Shown here: piece by piece, positions 35,235-42,560 of the stretch
How the letters are laid out: each line of letters starts with the position of its first letter
Numbering within the stretch: the stretch's first letter is position 1
Assembly: GCF_019278565.1 (NCBI RefSeq)
Contig: NZ_CP058988.1
Location: 3,596,001 to 3,660,000, forward strand
Direction: 5' to 3'
Source: Cellulophaga sp. HaHa_2_95
GTDB lineage: Bacteria > Bacteroidota > Bacteroidia > Flavobacteriales > Flavobacteriaceae
Length of the DNA: 64,000 nt
The notes under the pieces: generated by a model
What the model was told of the DNA's origin: nothing
The model's database searches: none
What the model saw: only the letters and a program-made list of their open reading frames with translations
Program-made: the position numbers and the translations under genes

Positions 35235-36013
35235 AGTACGTTCAATCCATTTTTGAGTAAAACTCGTATTCCAACAACAAAAACTAATAATGCTGTTAAG
35301 CGCTTTATATTGTTGGGAGTTAATTTTTTTAAACTTAATCGTATTCCTAATTGCCCTCCCAGAAAAACTGCGATTATTAAGAGAATCGTTTCTTTCCAAG
35401 GCAAGGTTATCGTTCCGCTATTTAATACTCCAAGTAATCCTGAAATAGAATTTACTAAAATAAAAAAACTAGCCAATGCTGCAATTTTCAATGCTGTATT
35501 CCATTTGAAATGATTTAATACGGGCGCCAAAAATATACCACCACCAATACCCACCAACCCTGAAAGAAGACCAATAGCTCCTCCCATAATATAATTGAAA
35601 TAGGTAGGATACTTTTTTACATCTTGAGCCGCTCTCTTTTTCATAAAAGTTTGGCCCGCCAAAGCTAAAGCAGAAAGCACTAAGGATATCCCTAAGATTA
35701 TAAAAAAAACGTGCTCATTCAACTTAAATGATGCTCCAATAAATGCCAGTGGAATACTCGTGATCACAAAAGGAATAAAATCTTTGATTTTTGCATGACC
35801 ATGCTTAAAGTACAAATAACTACTACCACTTACCACTACCAAATTACAAATGAGAGCAATAGATCTTATGGCAAAAAAACTAGGTAAAAATAAGGTGAGT
35901 AACGCCAAGTAGCTCGATCCGCCTCCAAAACCAACAGAAGAATACAAAGTGGCAACAATAAAAAACCCTAAACAAAGTAGTAAAAGTTCTGTATTATCTA
36001 AGAGCATATCCAT
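35231..36013 (-). CDS. TauE/SafE-family anion permease
   Basis: A 260-residue membrane protein with about eight helices. The two half repeats start with GFGGGSSYLALLTLF and GLVGIGGGIFLAPVL, the glycine-rich signature of TauE/SafE transporters of sulfite, sulfonates or sulfoacetate. It sits between moeB and moeA with overlaps of 20 and 4 bases, so it is expressed with the cofactor genes. A role in moving an oxyanion linked with molybdenum or sulfur metabolism is suggested only by context. The second ATG at 36007 is an alternative start. Confidence 0.88.
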   Translation of the reverse strand: MDMLLDNTELLLLCLGFFIVATLYSSVGFGGGSSYLALLTLFLPSFFAIRSIALICNLVVVSGSSYLYFKHGHAKIKDFIPFVITSIPLAFIGASFKLNEHVFFIILGISLVLSALALAGQTFMKKRAAQDVKKYPTYFNYIMGGAIGLLSGLVGIGGGIFLAPVLNHFKWNTALKIAALASFFILVNSISGLLGVLNSGTITLPWKETILLIIAVFLGGQLGIRLSLKKLTPNNIKRLTALLVFVVGIRVLLKNGLNVL

Positions 36014-37064
36014 TTAATTTATTCATACCGCCGGCTACATTTATGAGTGTAGCATTTGGCCTAAGAGCGCCAATTAATTCTATAGCTTTCTGACTTCTTA
36101 TTCCTGATTGGCAGATAACATAAATATCTTTCGAATAATTAATAGCTTCTAGTTTGCTTTCTAAAGCGGATAAAGGAATATGTATGGCTTCTTCTAAATG
36201 AAATTGTTGGTATTCCGCATCGGTACGGACATCTATTACTTGAAGGTCTTCTTTTTTTAAAAGTTCTGTTAATTCTTGGGTAGTAATTGCACTCCCGCCT
36301 ATTTCACAACGAAACTCATAAGAATCTTTCAATTGTGTGATAGTGTCGTTTCCTGCTACTTTCTTGAAGTTTATTTTCTGATAGTTCTGAGACAACCCAT
36401 CAAATAGTAAAAATTTACCTGAGAGCGCTTCACCAATTCCGGTGATAACTTTTACAACTTCTAAGGCTTGTAAGTTTCCTATAATTCCTGGTACCACTCC
36501 TAAAACTCCGTTTTCATTGCAATTAGGAATCTCTGCCGGATTTGGCATTGTTGGAAAAATACACCTGTATGTAGGTCCGTCTTCAAAATTAAATACGCTT
36601 ACCTGCCCTTCAAAGCTATGTAAAGCGCCATATACAAATGGTTTTTTAAGAATAACGCAAGCATCATTCACTAAATAACGGGTAGGAAAGTTATCTGACG
36701 CATCTAAAACAACATCATAAGCGGCAATTATAGCCAACGCATTTTCTGTTGAAAGAAAAGTATGGTGTGGTATTAAATTAGTTGCTGAGTTTTGAGCCTG
36801 CAATTTTTTGATAAGAGAACTTACTTTAGATTCTCCTACTTCATTTTCGTAATAACTCACTTGCCGATGTAAATTAGACAAGCTTACCACATCACTATCT
36901 ACAATCCCTAAAGTGCCCACACCCATAGCATTTAAATAGGTTAATGCAGGAACACCTAAACCGCCAGCTCCAACTACTAAAACCTTAGCTTCAGAAAGCT
37001 TATTTTGTGCTTCTAGACCAAATTCTTTTAACTGTGTTTGTCGGGTATAGCGTTCTAAATTCAT
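35994..37064 (-). CDS. moeB: MoeB/ThiF-type adenylyltransferase with C-terminal rhodanese domain
   Basis: Activates the C-terminal glycine of a sulfur-carrier protein (here probably MoaD) by adenylylation. Residues 1-245 form the E1-like domain: RYTRQTQLKEFG, VVGAGGLGVPAL (nucleotide loop), DVVSLSNLHRQ and DNFPTRYLVND. Residues about 265-356 form a rhodanese domain with VIDVRTDAEYQ and the persulfide Cys in VICQSGIRSQKA. The fusion resembles eukaryotic MOCS3. One CxxC pair of the zinc site seems missing. I use ATG 37064, one base into the mobA TGA, rather than GTG 37067. Confidence 0.93.
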   Translation of the reverse strand: MNLERYTRQTQLKEFGLEAQNKLSEAKVLVVGAGGLGVPALTYLNAMGVGTLGIVDSDVVSLSNLHRQVSYYENEVGESKVSSLIKKLQAQNSATNLIPHHTFLSTENALAIIAAYDVVLDASDNFPTRYLVNDACVILKKPFVYGALHSFEGQVSVFNFEDGPTYRCIFPTMPNPAEIPNCNENGVLGVVPGIIGNLQALEVVKVITGIGEALSGKFLLFDGLSQNYQKINFKKVAGNDTITQLKDSYEFRCEIGGSAITTQELTELLKKEDLQVIDVRTDAEYQQFHLEEAIHIPLSALESKLEAINYSKDIYVICQSGIRSQKAIELIGALRPNATLINVAGGMNKLNGYALR

Positions 37065-37657
37065 CACTTTGCTACAATTTTTAATGCTTCTTCATATTCT
37101 GAAACTGAATTGGCATTTAGGAGTACCTTTTCATCCGGAGGAAAAACAAGGCTAACATCATTGCGAATCAAAAACTTTCGAGGACAACTTCCTTGTCCAG
37201 AATTCATATAGTCTACCGCGGCCTTTAAACCTTCTGCTTCCCACAATGCACACAGAGGCTCTGGTAATGGGTTTTCTCTTAACGCAAAAGACGTGGCTAA
37301 TTTTGTGGTATCTCTAGCTTGTATGAGTTCTTTTAATGCCTTAACATCTATTAATGGCAAATCACAAGCTAAGACCAACCAAGCTACCTTGGGGTGTTTT
37401 TTGTGTGCTGATAAGATTCCGTTAAACGGACCTTTAAATTCATTCTCGTCCGTAATTATTTGAAAATTCTCTGGAATTGTGGCTGCTTGATCTTCTCGTA
37501 TGCTCAAGAAAGTTACATCACAAACCTCTTCCAATAACTTATAAATATAATCACGTTGTGGAATGCCGTGATAAGTAATTAAACCTTTATCTGTTCCCAT
37601 TCGGGTACTTTTACCTCCAGAAAGCACCAATCCGTAAAGCTTATCTATTGAAGTCAT
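37064..37657 (-). CDS. mobA: Molybdenum cofactor guanylyltransferase-like nucleotidyltransferase
   Basis: Transfers GMP from GTP to the molybdenum cofactor. The N-terminal YGLVLSGGKSTRMGTDKG is the nucleotide-binding signature, followed by VLACDLPLIDVKAL (Asp for Mg) and LPEPLCALWE. Length is 197 residues with the ATG at 37657; the longer frame to 37732 runs inside moaC and is rejected. The start overlaps the moaC stop by 17 bases. Guanylyl versus cytidylyl specificity (MobA versus MocA) cannot be decided confidently, though the GGKSTRMG loop favours MobA. Confidence 0.9.
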   Translation of the reverse strand: MTSIDKLYGLVLSGGKSTRMGTDKGLITYHGIPQRDYIYKLLEEVCDVTFLSIREDQAATIPENFQIITDENEFKGPFNGILSAHKKHPKVAWLVLACDLPLIDVKALKELIQARDTTKLATSFALRENPLPEPLCALWEAEGLKAAVDYMNSGQGSCPRKFLIRNDVSLVFPPDEKVLLNANSVSEYEEALKIVAK

Positions 37658-38114
37658 TCTTCCCTCCCGTTTTTTTAGCAAGTTGCACATCAGTAATGGT
37701 GATATCTTGAGATAATGCTTTACACATATCATAAATAGTTAAGGCACTTACAGAAACTCCTGTTAGTGCTTCCATCTCTACTCCTGTGCGCTCATTACAT
37801 TTTACAGTACACGATATATGTAAACTTGTGCCTATTGGCTGTATATCAATAGCTATTTTAGATAAGGCTATTTGATGGCAAAGCGGAATTAGATCAGCAG
37901 TTCTTTTGACGGCTTGTATCCCGGCAATCACTGCGGTTTGAATAATACTCCCTTTTTTACCTAAAAAATCTTGAGCAGAAAGTGTGTGGAATACTTCCTG
38001 CGGAAAAACCACTTTTCCGGTCGCTATCGCTATTCGTGTTGTAATTTCTTTTTGAGAAACATCAACCATAGTTGCGTTTCCTGAATCATCTATATGTGAT
38101 AATTTGTTTTCCAT
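37641..38114 (-). CDS. moaC: Cyclic pyranopterin monophosphate synthase MoaC
   Basis: Second enzyme of molybdopterin synthesis, converting the MoaA product into cyclic pyranopterin monophosphate. The family blocks are all present: GNATMVDVSQKEITTRIA, LIPLCHQIALSKI (active-site Cys-His), GVEMEALTGVSVSALTIYDMCKA and the terminal KTGGKND. The 157-residue length is normal. It shares one base with moaA and overlaps mobA, so the operon is translationally coupled. Confidence 0.97.
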   Translation of the reverse strand: MENKLSHIDDSGNATMVDVSQKEITTRIAIATGKVVFPQEVFHTLSAQDFLGKKGSIIQTAVIAGIQAVKRTADLIPLCHQIALSKIAIDIQPIGTSLHISCTVKCNERTGVEMEALTGVSVSALTIYDMCKALSQDITITDVQLAKKTGGKNDFNR

Positions 38115-39097
38115 TATCCTCCTATTGAAGTCATTGAGTTTGAAAAAATTCCTTTATATTGTTCTTGTGCTTCAAAACCAGTTTTAGCTCTACTGCCCAC
38201 TGCTTTTAAAATAGCCTCTTTTATATTTTCTTCTGAGTTTTCTGCCCGAAGCGCCGTAATTAAATTAGTACTTGCTTTAGCATACAAACAGGTAATTACA
38301 TCGCCCGTTGCCGAAATTCTTAAGCGATTACAAGACCCACAAAAGGTTCTTGTAAAAGAAGGGATTACCCCAAAAGTTCCCGCAAAACCAGGAATCTTAT
38401 AATTCATAGATGTAGAAGTTTTTGGCGATTCTAAGAGGTAATAATCGGGATACGCTTCTGCGATATGAGCCAAAATCTTTTTGTAATCCCAAGTGATGGC
38501 ACTGAACTCTTTTGAACCTCCATTAAACGGCATTTCTTCCAAGTAACGAACACAAACATTGTAATGTTTCGCTAAATCCAACATCGGAATAATATCATCA
38601 ATATTTTGCCCTTCTAAGGCAATACAATTGATCCGTACATTAAATCCTTCCGTGATTAAACGGATGATATTTTCATAGACGATATCATATTGTTTGCGTC
38701 GGGTAATTTTTTCAAAAACATCTTTAGTAATAGCATCCATGCTTACATTGATATTTTTAATTCCCAAGGCTTTCAATTCTGAAATATAGGGTCCTATTAC
38801 GGTGGCATTTGTTGTTATGGAAATATCCTCCAAAGCATCCATTTTAGAAAGTTCTCGAAGCAAAACCATTAAATCTTTGCGAACAAAAGGCTCCCCTCCA
38901 GTAATTCTAATTTTGGTAATGCCTTGAGACACTAGAATTCTGCTCAGTGTAATTAATTCCTCTATAGTAAAAAGTTTATCATTCTCCGCAAAATTTATTC
39001 CTTCAGACGGCATACAGTAATTACAGCGTAAGTTGCAACGGTCTGTAACCGCTAAACGCAGGTAATTAATAGTTCTATTGTGATTGTCTACCAACAT
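38114..39097 (-). CDS. moaA: GTP 3',8-cyclase MoaA (radical SAM)
   Basis: First committed step of molybdenum cofactor synthesis: GTP to 3',8-cyclo-7,8-dihydro-GTP, with two iron-sulfur clusters. The radical-SAM motif has Cys21, Cys25 and Cys28 in TDRCNLRCNYCMPSEG, and the second cluster motif CGSCNRLRISATGDVITC lies near residue 265. ITGGEPFVRKDL and the C-terminal GG are also typical. Length is 327 residues. The start is 16 or so bases after a short non-coding gap from moaD. Confidence 0.97.
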   Translation of the reverse strand: MLVDNHNRTINYLRLAVTDRCNLRCNYCMPSEGINFAENDKLFTIEELITLSRILVSQGITKIRITGGEPFVRKDLMVLLRELSKMDALEDISITTNATVIGPYISELKALGIKNINVSMDAITKDVFEKITRRKQYDIVYENIIRLITEGFNVRINCIALEGQNIDDIIPMLDLAKHYNVCVRYLEEMPFNGGSKEFSAITWDYKKILAHIAEAYPDYYLLESPKTSTSMNYKIPGFAGTFGVIPSFTRTFCGSCNRLRISATGDVITCLYAKASTNLITALRAENSEENIKEAILKAVGSRAKTGFEAQEQYKGIFSNSMTSIGG

Positions 39098-39171
39098 AGG
39101 CCAAGAGTGCTATAAAACACCAATAAATTAAACGTTAAAAAATAAAATAACCTTACTAAGATCACGAAAAA

Positions 39172-39414
39172 CTAGCCCCCACTCACTGGTGGTATTATGG
39201 CTATTTCATCCGTTGAATGTAACAAAGCATTCTCTTCTGCGTACTCGCTATTTATAGCAATAGCAAGGGAAGATAGGGTACTAAATTCTGGAAACAAAAC
39301 AACCAAAACATCCTTTAACTCTTTTACGGTTGAAGGGTGTTTTGGTTGTGCAGGAACTTCAAACTCAGAAGCTCCAATAATGTCTTTTGCTATCCCGAAT
39401 AATAAAACTTTCAT
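39172..39414 (-). CDS. moaD: Molybdopterin synthase sulfur-carrier subunit MoaD
   Basis: An 80-residue ubiquitin-like protein ending in PPVSGG; the terminal Gly-Gly is adenylylated by MoeB and thiocarboxylated. The start VLLFGIAKDIIG and the middle VAINSEYAEENALL match MoaD. It is the first gene of the cluster, 74 bases before moaA. Its usual partner MoaE, the large synthase subunit, is not encoded in this window. Confidence 0.92.
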   Translation of the reverse strand: MKVLLFGIAKDIIGASEFEVPAQPKHPSTVKELKDVLVVLFPEFSTLSSLAIAINSEYAEENALLHSTDEIAIIPPVSGG

Positions 39415-39487
39415 TCTAATACTTTTGAAGCAGAAAGTTACGGATTATCACTCGCAATAAAAATCCTAAACTGTTATATTTTTGAGA

Positions 39488-40300
39488 TTACTTACGGGTA
39501 ACATAGGTAGCAGATTCTGGCTTAGCATAATAGCCATTTTCCATTCCTTTTTCAGAAAGGGTCGCATTTTCAAAAACTACCGTTTTAGCAACGTCCATAA
39601 TCTTATTCCCTTCAGCTTTATGCCAAGAGATAGATTTTGGTAATTTTAGCCCTGAAACCTCGGTCCAATCATTATAGTTAATCCAACTAATTTTGTCAGA
39701 TTTCTCTCCTGTTCTATAGGTAACGGTATACCCCAACCAAGCCATTTGGTTTGTTGTTGCATCATAATGTAAATAGTAATTATCTTTTGGAGAGGTGCCT
39801 ACACCTTGATCAAAACTAACTTTTATACCAGGATAAGAGATACCATCTACTTCCAATGCCTCTGTCTCAGAATAATTAACCCCTTTATCTGCTAATACAA
39901 ATGGCATCGCATAGAAATAAAAATATAAGTTTTTATAAAAAACAGCATCACCTTTAAAATTATTTTCAGGATCTAAGACCCAAGTTTTATCACCTTCATT
40001 GCCCCTTTCTACTTCCTCTGAAACTACCTTTTCATTTCTAGTATGTAAATCAATCGTATAGTGTTCAAATCCTTTATCATTTGGTTTAACAAAAGTTAAG
40101 GTCTTTTGCGCTCTCCATGTAGCAATACCGCCATGTGCCTCTAAAACTTTCATGAAGTCCTCTGGATACTCCTCCTTACTTTCTGTTGAAGAAACTGTTT
40201 CTGCAGTTTCTTTTACGGGTTCAGAAATTTGCTCATTCTTTTTGGTGTCTTTACACGAAAAAAAGAGCGTTACAACTAACGAAATAAGTACTAAGCGCAT
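39488..40300 (-). CDS. DUF6503-type lipoprotein
   Basis: A 270-residue lipoprotein with signal peptide and lipobox LFFSC (Cys about 16), an E/K/T-rich linker, and a domain starting VLEAHGGIATWRAQKTLTF that resembles LolA-like outer-membrane lipoprotein carrier folds; I place it in DUF6503. The longest frame starts at 40366, but that ATG falls in the TTG of a full promoter (40335-40366), so the true start is ATG 40300, which also puts the signal peptide at the N-terminus. Function is unknown. Monocistronic. Confidence 0.78.
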   Translation of the reverse strand: MRLVLISLVVTLFFSCKDTKKNEQISEPVKETAETVSSTESKEEYPEDFMKVLEAHGGIATWRAQKTLTFVKPNDKGFEHYTIDLHTRNEKVVSEEVERGNEGDKTWVLDPENNFKGDAVFYKNLYFYFYAMPFVLADKGVNYSETEALEVDGISYPGIKVSFDQGVGTSPKDNYYLHYDATTNQMAWLGYTVTYRTGEKSDKISWINYNDWTEVSGLKLPKSISWHKAEGNKIMDVAKTVVFENATLSEKGMENGYYAKPESATYVTRK

Positions 40301-40334
40301 ATTATGTATTTTATGGGTTGAACTGCTGAGTCGG

Positions 40335-40366
40335 CAAAAATATATATTCATTACAAGTGTTGCCAA
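40335..40366 (-). promoter_or_regulatory. Promoter of the DUF6503 lipoprotein gene
   Basis: On the minus strand TTG (40364-40366), a 21-base spacer and TATTTTTG (40335-40342) fit TTG-N17-23-TAnnTTTG. Transcription would start near 40328, about 28 bases before ATG 40300. Confidence 0.65.
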
Positions 40367-40434
40367 AAAACATTAGCTTTAATTTATCGCAAATTAACTT
40401 AATACATTTTAAGGACGATATATTAAGATTAGTT

Positions 40435-40442
40435 TATTTTTG
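40435..40442 (+). promoter_or_regulatory. Candidate -7 box of the SpoU-type methyltransferase gene
   Basis: TATTTTTG matches TAnnTTTG and is only 5 bases before the ATG at 40448, so the message would be nearly leaderless. No TTG lies at consensus spacing. Confidence 0.3.
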
Positions 40443-40447
40443 CAGTA

Positions 40448-41257
40448 ATGAATTCAACCAAACATATTAGCAGTCTTCAAAATGCGCTCATCAAAAATGT
40501 TTTAGTCTTAAAAGACAAATCAAGAGAGCGTAAAAAAACAGGGAGCTTTTTATTAGAAGGCATACGCGAATTTGAATTAGCACTTAAAGGTAATTATAGC
40601 ATTGAATCTATATTTTATGCCGAAGATTTATTTTCGGAAACTAAAATTGAAGCTTTAATAGCATCTTTGAGTCCTCAACCAGAACTCATCAGTGTTTCTA
40701 AAGAAGTATATCAAAAAATTGCCTACCGCGAAACTACAGAAGGGATCATTGCCGTCGCTAAAGCTAAAGTTCATCAATTAAGTGAATTAAAATTTAAAAA
40801 TAAAAACCCCTTAATTCTAATTGCAGAAGCACCAGAAAAACCTGGTAATATTGGCGCTTTATTAAGGACTGCAGACGCTGCAAACCTTGACGCTGTAATT
40901 ATTGCAAACCCAAAAACCGACTTATACAATCCTAATATTATACGGTCAAGTGTTGGCTGTGTTTTTACAAATGCTATTGCCGTGGGCAACACCACAGAAA
41001 TTATAGCGTTTTTAAAACAGAATAACATTAATATTTTCTGTGCTGCATTAACGGCATCAAAAGTATATACCCAGGTTAGTTTTAAAACTTCTGCTGCCAT
41101 CGTGGTTGGTACGGAAGCAACAGGACTTTCTGATGAATGGCTAGAAAATGCCACGCAGAACATCATTATTCCTATGGAAGGAGAAATAGACTCCATGAAT
41201 GTTTCTGTGTCTGCGGCTATCGTAATTTTTGAAGCCAAAAGGCAACGAAGCTTGTAA
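40448..41257 (+). CDS. TrmH/SpoU-family RNA 2'-O-methyltransferase
   Basis: SAM-dependent methyltransferase of the SPOUT class, acting on rRNA or tRNA ribose. The N-terminal substrate-binding domain has LKDKSRERKKTGSFLLEGIRE; the catalytic domain has EAPEKPGNIGALLRTADAAN (motif 1), VVGTEATGLSDEWL (motif 2) and IPMEGEIDSMNVSVSAAIVIFE (motif 3), including the knot residues. The 269-residue length fits the RlmB/TsnR subgroup. The exact RNA target cannot be assigned. It may be co-transcribed with the Ste24-like gene 29 bases downstream. Confidence 0.93.
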   Translation: MNSTKHISSLQNALIKNVLVLKDKSRERKKTGSFLLEGIREFELALKGNYSIESIFYAEDLFSETKIEALIASLSPQPELISVSKEVYQKIAYRETTEGIIAVAKAKVHQLSELKFKNKNPLILIAEAPEKPGNIGALLRTADAANLDAVIIANPKTDLYNPNIIRSSVGCVFTNAIAVGNTTEIIAFLKQNNINIFCAALTASKVYTQVSFKTSAAIVVGTEATGLSDEWLENATQNIIIPMEGEIDSMNVSVSAAIVIFEAKRQRSL

Positions 41258-41286
41258 AAACCAACGCTAACAACCAACATACTAAA

Positions 41287-42519
41287 ATGACATCCGACGT
41301 ATTATTTTACCTCATTATTGCCATTGTAAGTCTTCAATTTATACTTGAAACCTCATTAGATTTTTTAAATGCTAAGCGCTATAAAGATCCTATTCCTGAA
41401 GAATTACATGATGTTTTTGATACCGAAGAATACCAAAAATCTCAAGATTACAAAGCCACTAATTATAAATTTGGACTTATAACTTCTAGTTTTTCGTTAG
41501 TACTTACCTTATCGTTTTTAATTTTTGGCGGTTTTAAGTATTTAGATACCATAGCGAGATCTTTCTCTGACAACACCATTGTTATTGCTCTAATCTTTTT
41601 TGGAATTATAATGATAGGGAGTGATCTTATTACCACGCCATTTAGTTACTATTCTACATTTGTTATTGAGGAAAAATTTGGATTCAATAAATCTACCCTT
41701 AAACTCTTTTTTCTTGACAAATTAAAAGGATGGGTCATGACCATTGTTATAGGCGGAATAGTCATCTCTCTGTTTATTTTATTTTACAATTGGGCAGGTA
41801 CAAATTTCTGGATCTATGCTTGGGGCTTTATGGCCGTATTTGCGCTAGTCATGAATCTTTTTTACAGTAAACTAATTGTTCCTTTATTTAACAAACAAAC
41901 GCCTTTAGAGGAAGGTTCCTTAAAAACTAAGATTGAAACCTACGCACAGAAAGTAGGTTTTGAACTCAAAAACATCTTTGTGATTGATGGCTCCAAAAGG
42001 TCTACAAAAGCGAATGCTTACTTCTCTGGTTTTGGCAGGGAAAAAAGAGTAACTTTATATGACACCTTAATTAATGATTTAAATGAAGACGAGATTGTGG
42101 CTGTTTTAGCCCATGAAGTAGGCCATTACAAACGCAAACATATTATCTTTAACTTAATTAGCAGTATCTTATTAACAGGATTTACGCTATTTGTACTATC
42201 CTTTTTTGTGAACACACCCGAAGTTTCTTTAGCTATTGGCGTTAGTGTTCCTAGTTTTCATGCTGCATTAATTGGTTTCGGAATTTTATACAGCCCTATT
42301 TCAGAAATTACTAGTTTGGTGATGAATATTCTATCTAGAAAATTTGAATACCAAGCAGATGATTTTGCGAAGAATACATTTTCAGCGACGCCATTAATTA
42401 CCTCATTAAAAAAATTATCAAAAAATAGTTTAAGTAATCTCACCCCCCACCCTGCTTATGTTTTTATGCATTATTCACATCCACCATTAATTGCCCGAAT
42501 TAAAAACCTAAAGGCATAA
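41287..42519 (+). CDS. Ste24-type M48 membrane metalloprotease
   Basis: A 410-residue multi-helix zinc protease like eukaryotic CAAX prenyl protease 1. There are about seven membrane segments. The zinc motif HEVGH is at residues 276-280 in LAHEVGHYKRKH, and the third ligand Glu is expected in SRKFEYQADDFA. The end HPAYVFMHYSHPPLIARI is the conserved C-terminal Ste24 segment. Bacteria lack CAAX prenylation, so it more likely acts in membrane-protein quality control (inference). Confidence 0.94.
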   Translation: MTSDVLFYLIIAIVSLQFILETSLDFLNAKRYKDPIPEELHDVFDTEEYQKSQDYKATNYKFGLITSSFSLVLTLSFLIFGGFKYLDTIARSFSDNTIVIALIFFGIIMIGSDLITTPFSYYSTFVIEEKFGFNKSTLKLFFLDKLKGWVMTIVIGGIVISLFILFYNWAGTNFWIYAWGFMAVFALVMNLFYSKLIVPLFNKQTPLEEGSLKTKIETYAQKVGFELKNIFVIDGSKRSTKANAYFSGFGREKRVTLYDTLINDLNEDEIVAVLAHEVGHYKRKHIIFNLISSILLTGFTLFVLSFFVNTPEVSLAIGVSVPSFHAALIGFGILYSPISEITSLVMNILSRKFEYQADDFAKNTFSATPLITSLKKLSKNSLSNLTPHPAYVFMHYSHPPLIARIKNLKA

Positions 42520-42560
42520 TTTTTGTAGGATAGTTAAACGGATTGTATTAAATTTAAGAG

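Noticed and set aside
35235..35399. N-terminal extension of MoeA
   Set aside because: The 55 residues lie inside the TauE-like gene in another frame and do not resemble MoeA; ATG 35234 overlaps the upstream TGA as ATGA.
37658..37732. N-terminal extension of MobA
   Set aside because: It reads the moaC coding region in another frame; the nucleotide-binding loop begins close to ATG 37657.
40774..41280. 168-codon frame antisense to the SpoU-type methyltransferase gene
   Set aside because: It mirrors a gene with all SPOUT motifs, and its translation has no recognisable domain.
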